Origin: Smittium mucronatum
Lineage: Eukaryota; Kickxellomycota; Harpellomycetes; Harpellales; Legeriomycetaceae
Reading direction: 5' to 3'
Length of the DNA stretch: 13,678 bases
Assembly (NCBI GenBank): GCA_001953115.1
Contig: LSSL01002102.1
Span: 1 to 13,678 of the forward strand
The notes below the pieces were generated by a model. The model saw nothing but the letters and a program-made list of their open reading frames with translations, made no database searches and was not told the origin of the DNA. Positions 1-8,054 of this stretch are shown in pieces. Each line of letters starts with the position of its first letter. Position 1 is the stretch's first letter. The translations under genes and the position numbers were made by a program.

Positions 1-646
1 TATTGGCCTCGACTACCGTGTCAAACTCTTCAGTATTAAATAATGAATCTTCTTGTTCTATGTTGAGTTTTGGAACTTTTCCTGGTAGTTCCATAGTCTT
101 GTATACTAAATCTCGCCGTGATTGTGTAATACCGGATGCTACATCAGCAAGTAGAAGCCTCATCTCTAGGGCAAATTTAATATCGGGGTCTTCTGGTTGA
201 TTCCCTTCCGGACTGCTTTGCACTTTTTTATAGATGTAGAAATCTATAGGCCTCGTGATATTAGCCAAAGTTGATTGAATACCATACAAGGTAGTGTCAA
301 CCTTCTTCACCGCTGTTGAAGCTGTGTCGTTCAACGCTGGTGGTATGTAATGCATAAAGTTGCTTTTTGGGCAGCTATAAATCATGCCCTTACGTTCTTT
401 TTCCGTTAACGGATTGCGAAAGAAGTCCTCTTCCGCAAGCGGATTTGCTTCAGATAATTCGGGGGAAAAGATAAGGTCGGCAACTGGCGCTCTAGGGACA
501 ATGTGCGGCAACTCAGTTTGAGGGGTATTGTTTTCTTCCCTTTGTAGTTGCTTGACTGCTTTTTGAGTCTCAGTGTTCTCCATTCTAAGCAGTCTAACTT
601 GTTCGGCTAGGTCACCGATTAAGCTGATAAGATTGTCCTGATTCAT
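1..646 (-). CDS. Retrotransposon Gag-like structural protein, 3' part outside the window
   Basis: The minus strand is open from an ATG at 646 to the left edge (215 codons), so the stop codon lies outside the window. Residues 1-38 start MNQDNLISLIGDLAEQVRLL and form a short amphipathic, coiled-coil-like helix. A Pro-rich linker follows at about 42-56. Residues 78-135 carry a PLTEKERKGMIY segment and an IPPALND segment, followed by a helical stretch with TLYGIQSTLAN. The last third is charged. This order (N-terminal coiled coil, proline linker, helical core) resembles the first ORF of DIRS-type tyrosine-recombinase retroelements seen in AT-rich early-diverging fungi. That assignment is from memory, and no reverse transcriptase or recombinase is visible here to confirm it. 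The ORF is clearly richer in G+C than its flanks and has no internal stop in the visible part, which points to a fairly young insertion. It could instead be a Ty3-type Gag. Confidence 0.6.
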   Translation of the reverse strand, partial: MNQDNLISLIGDLAEQVRLLRMENTETQKAVKQLQREENNTPQTELPHIVPRAPVADLIFSPELSEANPLAEEDFFRNPLTEKERKGMIYSCPKSNFMHYIPPALNDTASTAVKKVDTTLYGIQSTLANITRPIDFYIYKKVQSSPEGNQPEDPDIKFALEMRLLLADVASGITQSRRDLVYKTMELPGKVPKLNIEQEDSLFNTEEFDTVVEAN

Positions 647-741
647 TTTAATAATTTAATATTAGTGTGTCGTCTTTTTTACACTGGTAGAGTACGTTTG
701 CGAAAGAAAAGATGATAAGGATATCATAATGGTACTTTACA

Positions 742-750
742 GTATTTATA
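742..750 (-). promoter_or_regulatory. TATA-like box upstream of the Gag-like ORF
   Basis: Read on the minus strand this is TATAAATAC, about 100 bp upstream of the ATG at 646. Spacing and orientation suit a core promoter for the retroelement transcript. In such AT-rich DNA a TATA-like word is weak evidence by itself. Confidence 0.25.
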
Positions 751-900
751 CTAGAAAAATTTAACTTTTAAAAAATATTTTAGAAAAATTTTCTTTTATT
801 TGTAATTTCGGTTTATTTTATCCAATAAAGATGGTAACACTAAATATATCTCCTCTCTGAGATATAATCTATCTAATTTGGGAAAATATGCTTGTCACGC

Positions 901-946
901 CTATTTTTGCAATTACTTTCAAAATCATATCTATTTTTGCAAGTAA
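901..946. repeat. Short direct repeat, 30-bp period
   Basis: CTATTTTTGCAA occurs at 901-912 and again at 931-942. The similarity extends a few bases further in each copy (ATTAC against AGTAA), giving two copies of about 16 bp with a 30-bp period. It lies roughly 255 bp upstream of the Gag-like start codon and could belong to the terminal region of that element. I see no further copy. Confidence 0.4.
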
Positions 947-1507
947 CCCTTTTTTATGTGAGAAATGCTAGCGGTTTCAAAATATATCGCACTTTGCTTA
1001 TTTTTCTCGCCATTTGCTTAATTTTATAATCTTCTAATTAATTTTATCGGTAAATAAATGCTAAACGTAAAAAAACCTTGTATCAAAATCAATCTTACGT
1101 ATAGAAGATTCTTATGAAGCTAGACTATTTTTCCTATGCAAACCATTGGTTAAGAAAGATTTAATCATCGTCAATAAAAAATATAAATGGAAAAAATATA
1201 CTTATACTAATAAAATTTCAATATTTTGCTAATAGATGATTTCTTTTTTTAATTCTATATCGCAGTTTAATCAATAGTTTTGTATTGTTCTTAACGCTGT
1301 ATTTTAAAATTAGGAAAGTAGTAAAATTTTAGTAGAAAAGCGCCTGCTCTTGTAGAAAATATCCCATATATTATAGGATATGAAATAAAATGCCTTATTT
1401 ATTAAGAATTGCATTCAAATTAGAAATATTCAACATTGCTTCTAAATTTATCTGTTGGTTTAATTTTAAAACTTAGGAAAGTCATTATTTCCACAGCATA
1501 TTACTAA

Positions 1508-1666
1508 CCCTTTCAGGTTCAATTTTACAAAAATGGCTTGCATTTTTTCTTCAACTTTATCATCAAATTGATAATATTTGTGCATATTGATTAAATCTAG
1601 ATTTTAGGTTAATTGTTATTTCTTTTCAGAAATATGATTGAGGCAAGAATTTGGACCCTCAAACAG
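1508..1666 (-). mobile_element. Diverged piggyBac-type MITE, inverted copy
   Basis: This 159-bp segment aligns end to end with the reverse complement of the element at 3040-3203. It begins CCCTTTCAGG, identical to the first ten bases of the other element read backwards. It shares AAAAATGGCTT near that end, TAAATCTA in the middle and ATTTGGACCC near the far end. The last eight bases (TCAAACAG) have decayed from GGAAAGGG, and the flanking tetranucleotides are CTAA and TAAA instead of TTAA. It is too short to encode a transposase, so it is a non-autonomous relic of the same family, older than the other copy. Strand is given relative to 3040-3203 taken as plus. Confidence 0.75.
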
Positions 1667-1903
1667 TAAAACAAAAAAGCCAATAATATTCATCCAATTA
1701 AAACCCGTTGAAAATTTGCGAGCTTGTTATGGAGCTATTTAAAGTAATTTTGGTAAAATGAAAGTGATGTACAAGTAAATCTAAATTCTTTTTTTTCATT
1801 TGAAAGCAGATATCCATTTCCAACTTATAATATACCAAAACATGAAATAACTTCAATTTGCTAAAGTTTAAGTTTGAACATCAACTTTACGTTGAATAAT
1901 TAA

Positions 1904-2065
1904 AATAGCTGGGCCATTTTATTGCCGAGGCAGAGTGTTGATTCTGGGCCCCAATCGGAGAAGAATAAGTGGAGCAACGGGTGGGCAATTGCCTAGGACG
2001 CCGTTAGAAACTTATACTTGATAATTGACCTACTCGCATTCCGTCACTTTTTTTCCAATAGAAAC
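1904..2065 (+). pseudogene. GC-rich coding fossil, probably from a transposable element
   Basis: About 160 bp with near-balanced base composition stands out from AT-rich flanks. On the plus strand one frame reads 30 codons, a TAG at 1994-1996, then 23 more codons to a TGA at 2066-2068. The translation is diverse and protein-like, with NSWAILLPRQ near the start, KNKWSNGWAIA before the TAG and DAVRNLYLIIDLLAFRHFF after it. The TAG would be a Gln codon before a single C-to-T change. A second plus-strand frame is also open for about 40 codons, so the frame choice is not certain. I do not recognise the protein. A non-coding RNA is an alternative, since the GC-rich part is followed by a T run at 2048-2054, but I found no known RNA motif. 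Confidence 0.35.
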
Positions 2066-2068
2066 TGA

Positions 2069-3035
2069 TTTTGTAATGCAATAATTGCTATTTTCGTTTT
2101 TTAAATTTGGACGACCAACCATCCCTACCCAGTAAATAGAAAGATTTGGATTTTTGTTAAAGGTTAAAGAGTTAGGAATTTTTCGCAGCAATGAAAATCG
2201 AATTTTCTTGGCGATTAGAGATAAGGAGGCTTAAATTTTGTTTAAATCTTACTAGTATTTTATCAGAGGTGACTTATAATGACTTGTAAAAAGTGTGCAA
2301 ATTTTAACAGATGATTAATTGGATGAAAAAGGTGTCTTTCTTTAATAAAGCGGTGGTATAATGGAATATTTTCTAAAATAATTAGGATATTTCATGTACA
2401 GCCAGAGAATTGAAACTATTCTAAATAATCATAGGCAAAATGGATTTAAAAAAATTAAGCTATCAGATATTTGAGAGGGTTCTCTCCGATGTCAAACTTT
2501 TTTTTCCATTGACACCACTGGCTAAATCGAAAATATATCGCCAAATGCAGATAAAAACAAAGACATAAGTAAAAATCGCTTGTTTCTAATTTTTATCTAT
2601 TTTGTCAAAAAAAATAAGAACGGTTTATTCGCTTAAATTTAATATTGCCTAATGAATACATTTAAAGCTTTTTTAGACGTTTCCAAATAATTTAGTTGGT
2701 AAAAATTTAATCGAGAGTGAATTCTCTTAAAAACAATCTTCATTTATAGGACTTTTGTCTAGATAATGATAACGCTCTAATATGGAAAAAACGATGGTTA
2801 ATTGACTAGTTTATAGATTATTATCCAACAAAAGTGAAAAAAATCGCAAATCTTTCTTAATCTTAATTATTTCGAAATAGAATATATCTAGAAAAAGCCA
2901 TTTACACTGTAAACTTTGACAATGTTTTTTCACACTAACTAAAAGCATTTTATCCAGTCGTTGTTCATTATAAGTATCTAGCAAACATGATATTATTTGT
3001 CAAAGCATTTTCCATTAATCTATAATTTCATTTCT
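2069..3035. other. AT-rich intergenic stretch between the GC-rich fossil and the intact MITE
   Basis: Apart from the 42-codon ORF at 2440-2568 I see nothing here that I can support: no tRNA-like box pair, no long frame on either strand and no obvious repeat. Confidence 0.5.
2440..2568 (+). CDS. Possible 42-codon small ORF, unidentified
   Basis: An ATG at 2440 opens a 42-residue frame ending in TAA at 2566-2568, with an in-frame stop shortly upstream. It starts MDLKKLSYQIFERVLSDVKL and continues with a Phe/Pro/Leu stretch and a basic tail. Amino-acid use is more varied than in chance ORFs of the surrounding AT-rich DNA. It has no recognisable domain, and ORFs of this size are expected by chance here. 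It lies between the two MITE copies and might also be a fragment of a decayed element. Confidence 0.15.
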   Translation: MDLKKLSYQIFERVLSDVKLFFPLTPLAKSKIYRQMQIKTKT

Positions 3036-3039
3036 TTAA
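3036..3039. repeat. TTAA target-site duplication, left
   Basis: Left copy of the duplicated TTAA bordering the MITE at 3040-3203. Confidence 0.8.
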
Positions 3040-3203
3040 CCCTTTCCGGGTCCAAATTTAAGCCTCACTCCTATTTGTGTAAAGTAGCAAACTCAATTGG
3101 CCTAGCTTTTAGATTTATCCAATGGTATACAAATAATATTAGTCTAATGAAAACATTGAGCAAAAAGTGAAAGCCATTTTTCGTATCATTGCCCCTGAAA
3201 GGG
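3040..3203 (+). mobile_element. piggyBac-type MITE with intact TTAA target duplications
   Basis: A 164-bp element begins CCCTTTCCGGG and ends CCCCTGAAAGGG. The ends are inverted repeats (CCCTTTC then GGG, against CCCTTTCAGGGG read from the other side). It is flanked on both sides by TTAA, at 3036-3039 and 3204-3207. A TTAA target duplication with 5'-CCC...GGG-3' termini is the hallmark of the piggyBac superfamily, whose transposase inserts at and excises precisely from TTAA. The element has no coding capacity, so it would depend on a transposase encoded elsewhere. A diverged, inverted relative lies at 1508-1666, which shows that this is a repeated family and not a chance inverted repeat. Confidence 0.85.
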
Positions 3204-3207
3204 TTAA
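3204..3207. repeat. TTAA target-site duplication, right
   Basis: Right copy of the duplicated TTAA bordering the MITE at 3040-3203. Because it is still perfect, the insertion is recent compared with the copy at 1508-1666. Confidence 0.8.
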
Positions 3208-3882
3208 GAGCTGTGTTCATCAGAAGTTTTTATTGGTTGAGATATTTATTGATGTTTAAAAACTTATTCAAATATCTAAGAACACTATTTTCTATTGGAG
3301 GTGATGCCCCTTCTTAGATAAATCGTTGTATTGGTAACAAAATATAAACACGATTGGATAATGGGATTTTCCTATCGAGAAAAATTACCAATAGTTTGTC
3401 AATATTTTTCAATGGCTTTTATTTTGATGGTTGATTTATTTTCTGAATCCTCCAATGGGAATTATTAGAATTGAGAATTCAAAATTGCAGAACGCTTTTT
3501 AATTTTATTTATTTAACAAACGTGCCAGCTCTCTTTTGTTTACGGAATGGGGTTTCATTCCAATTGTTTTATGCAAAAAAATACATTTCAAATATATTAG
3601 GCTCAAATTTCATCTTTTAATTTTTCGTGATTTTTTTAACCCGATTTCAAAAATATTTCTTTATTTTTATTAAACTGGCAGGTACAATTAGTAACTATCC
3701 AAATTTAGGAATGCATACTTTTTTCCTATTTTTTTTATAATAATTTTGATATCGGTTTACTGTCAAATTTTTAAATGAAAATTCGCATTTACTTAGAGAG
3801 GCATTTATTTACTCTAGTGATTAATTCCGCAAAATTTCGCATAGTCTTCCATAACTCCCAATAAATTTTCGATACTTTTTTT
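3208..3882. other. Upstream intergenic region of the PHD-finger gene
   Basis: AT-rich with stops in all frames and no recognisable gene. It must hold the promoter of the gene starting at 3927. A CCAAT word occurs at 3858-3862. The MITE insertion ends about 720 bp upstream of the start codon. Confidence 0.45.
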
Positions 3883-3890
3883 TATATAAT
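3883..3890 (+). promoter_or_regulatory. TATA-like core promoter element of the PHD-finger gene
   Basis: TATATAAT follows a run of eight T (3876-3883) and lies 37 bp upstream of the ATG at 3927. The 5' UTR would be very short, as is common in compact fungal genomes. TATA-like words are frequent in this background, so position is the main support. Confidence 0.35.
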
Positions 3891-3926
3891 ATCTAGGATC
3901 TCACAACTTTCTAACATATAAGAACG

Positions 3927-6900
3927 ATGTATTATGCGGTAAAAATCAGCCCTTTGTTGCTTCAGAGCTATGTTTCCAATCAGGACATCCAGCTACCATT
4001 ATCTATGCTGAAAAGAATCAATCTCTGTTGGAAAGGGAGTAAATTTATCTCCATGGGACTTAAATCCAGTGAAGTTACGGCCACGGGTCCATTGATAATA
4101 GAAGATTCAGAGAAATATAGCAACGTCAAATCTATTGAGCAGCAAATATCTAAAATAATTTATCCACAAATATGGGGTAAAATCATCAACATTCAGATAA
4201 CTTCTAGTGATGATAAAGATTTTGTAATAAAACTAACTGGATCCAATAATGATATTAAGGAGGAAATAGTTGATTCTGATTTAATTACTTTTAATGGTAA
4301 GAATTTTGAGAGCTTTTATTTTGAAAATTTATATCTTATCTCTTTAAATTACATCAAGGTCATTTTTTTTTATAAGAAAACAAGAATAGTTCTCCAAAAT
4401 CAAAAAAAAGAATAGATTCTTTCTCAGATGTTGGAAAATCAAACTCAAGGTATTCTTAAAAAAATCTTTTATCCATAAGCAGTGAATAAACTTTAATTTC
4501 ATTTACAAATAATTAGTGATTCTCAGATTGATCCTAATGTTAAAAATATATCCTTATTTGGTGAATTTTCTTCAAAAAATAAATTACAACCTCTTTTCAA
4601 GAAAATAAAACCCAGTCACGACAATAAAACTGTGGCTAATTTCGCCAATTCTTTTACCCTTGATTCTCAAATAATTAGTCCAGCCATATCATGTATCAAT
4701 TCCGATTCTGCCGCTCAAAAATCCAAAATGGATCTTAATATTCTTCCTGGTAATATTGATATTTCTCTCACTACCAATGGAACCAAATTTTCCAATATAG
4801 AGACCATAACTGACGCAATAGTTTCTTCCGAAATCCCAAAATATCCTGGTAGCCCCGAAAGAAACTCGCCAGTGCCTCAGTTTAACTCTGTTTCTGAAAT
4901 ATTGGTAAATAACGTTAAAAAGGATATCTTAAGTGGAGCTTATATAAAATATTCAAAAAATAACATATTCTTGGATAAAAATAATGTTCTGCAGAGTAAA
5001 AGTGTTGATAGTAGCCTGATAAACGAGGAAAAGCATAGAAGGTATTTACCTTTTTCATCTTAATTTTTATGACCGATAGTTCAATTCATCCTCTTTTTGT
5101 AATTAGCAATCAAATCCTAAACAAGGGTACTCATAAAGACCTCTCTGATGGACAGCGAAAACTACGTCTGTCCAGTAGAAATAACGTGCCAAAACCAATT
5201 GGGCCTTTAAAAAAACAAGATTCAAAATTTTTAAAAACTCAAGAAAAGATATTGTAATGTCGTACTATTATTTACCCTTGTAGATTTTGACTAATCGTCT
5301 TTTGCCTTAAATATAGAAAAAAGCCTAAGAAGATTAAGTCAGAAAAATCGGGATCTGAAACTGGAATTTGTTCCGATGAACCTCATTCATGCAGTAATGA
5401 TCTGTTCACTGGGGTATTTGGTTTATATTTATATTTTTTATTTGATTTGATTTGATTTCATCAAATTTACCAACCTACAGAAAAATAACGATTATTGCGA
5501 TGCCTGCGAACAAACTGGAAGGTTTATTTGTTGTGATGCTTGCCCAAAAGTGTTTCATTTTTTGTGTGCTGAACCTCCTCTGGACGAAAAAAAGGCCATG
5601 GAATTAGATCATTGGTTCTGCCGCGAATGCAGTTCTACCAGGGTAAGCATATCAAGGATTATATTTCTAGCCCATTAGTAATGGAGTTTTTTTTGGGATT
5701 TTACCGAAACCAGGCTAAATCCGATTCCGAATTTGTTTTAAGGGATTCTTCTATTTTGGAACCTCTTTTGGAAAAACTCGCCAACAGTAATCCACGCACT
5801 TTTAGTATACCCTCAGAAATCCGATCCGAGTTTTCTGGAATAAAATCACTATCCACAGGAGAATATAGTGAATCTAGAAAGAAGACCCATAAATCCTCTG
5901 GAAATATAGAAAGAGACTTCAGGCAGCTGGTTGATGAAAATGGTGAATTGATTTTATGTTATAGGTGTGATAAGACGGCACTTCATGGAATCATTATTAA
6001 ATGTGACTTTTGTGAACTTCATTGGCATTGGGATTGTTTAACTCCTCCGCCTAGCTCTTTACCCATCTCTTCCCAAAAATGGATGTGCCCAAATCACGGA
6101 GATGAACTAAAGGTATTTATCTTTTAGTTTAATTTTAAGATTCTTATAATTATTATTAAATATCTTTAGACTCCCAACAGAAGATTCAAGGAAGAGATGT
6201 TTGTAAATATGTCTCACTTTTCTCATTTCGCTCACAACAATGGGAACATCCAGGTCGTCGATAGAGATGATGGCAAACTTAATTCATATAATCTCAATGA
6301 TCCGCAAATTCGCTTTGAGATACCTCAAAATCACGTAGAGGATGCTTTTATAAATTCAGCAGACCGAAGGTAAATATGAATTTTACACAAAAATTATTGT
6401 TATTATTTTTTAAGTTATTAAATCTGTTTTAAATTTTTGATCATCCTGGCCTAAAACCCTTTAGACATCTCATTGAAACCGTTGCAAACTCTATTAGAAA
6501 ATCGAATGTATCTACTAAGGATTGGCTAAAATCTGTTATGACATTTCAACAGCAAGTGGCCAACTATTTGATCAAAAATCCAGAAACGGATGAGTTAGCT
6601 TTTGATAGTCAAGGTTTAGCTTCGGATCCTTTAACTACTTTTGCATCAAGAGCCATAAAGGTATTCCTACTAATTATGCACTATTCCTCTTTTTCGAACT
6701 TTAATTTCCTATTTTAAAATCTTACAATCAACTTTTTTAATCCCCTAATTGAACTAATTATTTTTTTTATTAAAGATTCTATGTCCTTCTCCAAGAAAAC
6801 CTGAAAAAACACCCATTACCGGCCCCCCTATGTACTCTCAACATGGTTCTGAAAGTCCTGAAACCTCCCCATTTAACAACCCTAATCGGTTATTAAGCAG

Positions 6901-7219
6901 TTCTCCTCCAAGCTTACAAAATCGTGAATCTAGTGCAGAATCTTTCAATAATAGTTTGAATAAAGATATCGAAAAGTCTGATGTGTCTGACTTATCTAGA
7001 AAGCCCCCTCCTACATCCAGTGGGAACGTTTCTGATATGATGTATGAAACATTATCATCCGATTCTGAAGCTCGCTACTGCCATGAAGATTTAGAAAGCT
7101 CTGTTCAGAACTCCGATTTATATGACGATGCTTCCTCCTCTGGAGTCAACATCATCGAATCAATTACGAAGCAAATATTGTCAGATAATTCGCTATCAGA
7201 TTTTACAAGAAATGTGTGA
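3927..7219 (+). CDS. RCO1: Rco1/Cph1/PHF12-type double PHD-finger protein, Rpd3S histone deacetylase subunit
   Basis: Proposed exons: 3927-4296, 4377-4449, 4517-5041, 5107-5253, 5317-5413, 5481-5642, 5714-6112, 6170-6369, 6465-6660 and 6776-7219. All phases agree and give 870 residues; yeast Rco1 has roughly 680. PHD1 spans residues 405-458 with zinc ligands C410, C413, C422, C425, H430, C433, C451, C454 and the usual W449. Residues 459-535 hold FSIP (488-491) and GEY, the linker seen in fungal Rco1 homologues. PHD2 (540-586) uses C540, C543, C555, C558, H563, C566, C583 and a final H586, typical of the family's second finger. NNGNIQ (614-619) and an IP-containing segment (about 638-652) follow, also family-like. 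Basic KKPKK (373-377) may be a nuclear signal; the C-terminal tail is Ser-rich and acidic. In yeast the family member tethers Rpd3-Sin3-Eaf3 to nucleosomes and suppresses cryptic transcription. Residues 1-123 are unrecognised; M27 or M43 are possible starts. Confidence 0.85.
4297..6775 (+). other. Nine spliceosomal introns of the RCO1-type gene
   Basis: Introns: 4297-4376, 4450-4516, 5042-5106, 5254-5316, 5414-5480, 5643-5713, 6113-6169, 6370-6464 and 6661-6775 (57-115 nt). Five donors are GTATTT or GTATTC, three are GTAAR, one is GTAATG; all acceptors end in AG. Each removes an in-frame stop or corrects a frame, and junction phases match (for example, one base before intron 1 joins two after it). 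A CTAAT branch-like word occurs at 5290-5294. Two acceptors are uncertain: intron 3 could end at 5079 (38 nt) and intron 6 at 5686 (44 nt). Both alternatives keep the frame but are shorter than every other intron here. Intron 5 contains a small (TTTGA)3 repeat at 5441-5455. Confidence 0.75.
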
Positions 7220-7259
7220 CAATCTTTCTTGTGGGAAATCATAAGTTTTTGTAAAGAAT

Positions 7260-7281
7260 CCAATTATTTTTCAATAATTGG
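7260..7281 (+). repeat. Perfect 9-bp inverted repeat in the 3' flank
   Basis: CCAATTATT (7260-7268) and AATAATTGG (7273-7281) are exact reverse complements around a 4-base loop TTTC. The hairpin starts 41 bp after the stop codon of the PHD-finger gene and is probably within its 3' UTR. Its role is unknown. Confidence 0.55.
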
Positions 7282-7428
7282 ACAATTTCAAAAAGTCACC
7301 TTTATTTGGTTAATCCAATCGCGTGTTTAAAACCATCTGTTATATCCTGATCTGTCCCCAGTATTTCATCAGTTTTATATTATATGATGCTAAGATTTCC
7401 CAGATAAGATTCTTGCACATATCAATTG

Positions 7429-7597
7429 ATTAAAATGTATAAAGATTGGTCAATATTATTTAAGAGGTTAGATTCACTCGCCCCAATAGTCATAACATTC
7501 TAGATAGAAAATTACTATACCTTCAAAATAATATTATAATGTTTAAATTTTTATTCGCCAAAGCGTATATTCATGAAATTATCATCATCTTAATAAA
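7429..7597 (+). terminator. Candidate poly(A) signals of the PHD-finger gene
   Basis: ATTAAA at 7429-7434 and AATAAA at 7592-7597 are the first standard hexamers I find after the stop at 7219. In such AT-rich DNA these words occur often by chance, so the true cleavage site may differ. Confidence 0.2.
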
Positions 7598-8054
7598 AAA
7601 ATCAGAAATATGATTACATATTTTTTTATGAGTTTCGGAACTTTTATTTTTCTTTCTAATTAATTTAATCTTTATTTTGAAAAAAGTTCTTTTATTTATA
7701 AAGTACAAGTTAAAATATTATAAGTGGTTCGTCTGAAATTAGATGAAATAATTAGCGAATGAACTCTAAATGGAAAAAAAAAATCCTGTAGTTGATATTT
7801 AAACTGCTTTCAATATAATTAAATATTCTGTGTGTAAAAATAATGTTAATCCCCATTATTTAAATCCGATAGCAAACATATCTCCAAATTCAAAAAATTT
7901 GAACGATTTGTTTCACAATATCGAATTAAAATTCAATTGAGCACTAATTTTTTCTATTGCTAAAAAAAAAACAGACCAACCAAATTAAAATTAATCAGAA
8001 ATAAAAGTAAACAAAAATCAAATCTTGTGCTAAAATTTTAATTATATTTCAACG

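Larger units (their letters stand above)
661..1503. other. AT-rich non-coding stretch, probable retroelement terminus plus intergenic DNA
   Basis: I see no gene here on either strand. The first 100-200 bp are the upstream region of the minus-strand Gag-like ORF and probably include the 5' end of that element, but I cannot place its boundary because the other terminus is outside the window. The rest is AT-rich with stops in all frames. Confidence 0.5.
7220..8054. other. AT-rich 3' flank of the PHD-finger gene
   Basis: I see no coding sequence here. The stretch contains the 3' UTR with the hairpin at 7260-7281, the poly(A) hexamers, and then A-rich DNA leading to the decayed coding region that starts at 8055. 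Confidence 0.5.

Noticed and set aside
3..200. Plus-strand ORF of 65 codons at the left edge
   Set aside because: It lies antisense to the 215-codon Gag-like ORF, which is longer, uninterrupted and has coherent protein features.
945..960. TAACCCTTTTTT word resembling the MITE end
   Set aside because: Similarity stops after CCCTTT and no matching partner end or TTAA pair is present nearby.
1919..2054. Pol III RNA gene ending in the T run at 2048-2054
   Set aside because: I found no convincing A box and B box pair and no match to tRNA, 5S, U6, SRP or RNase P motifs. A coding fossil explains the composition better.
5254..5316. Gene ending at the TAA at 5255-5257
   Set aside because: A GTAATG donor and an ATATAG acceptor with a CTAAT branch-like word restore the frame directly into the exon before PHD1, so the TAA is intronic.
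5612..5713. Open frame continuing from within PHD1 into the next exon
   Set aside because: It is out of frame with the PHD1 zinc ligands. Splicing 5643-5713 joins PHD1 to the linker in the correct frame, so this stretch is part exon in another frame and part intron.
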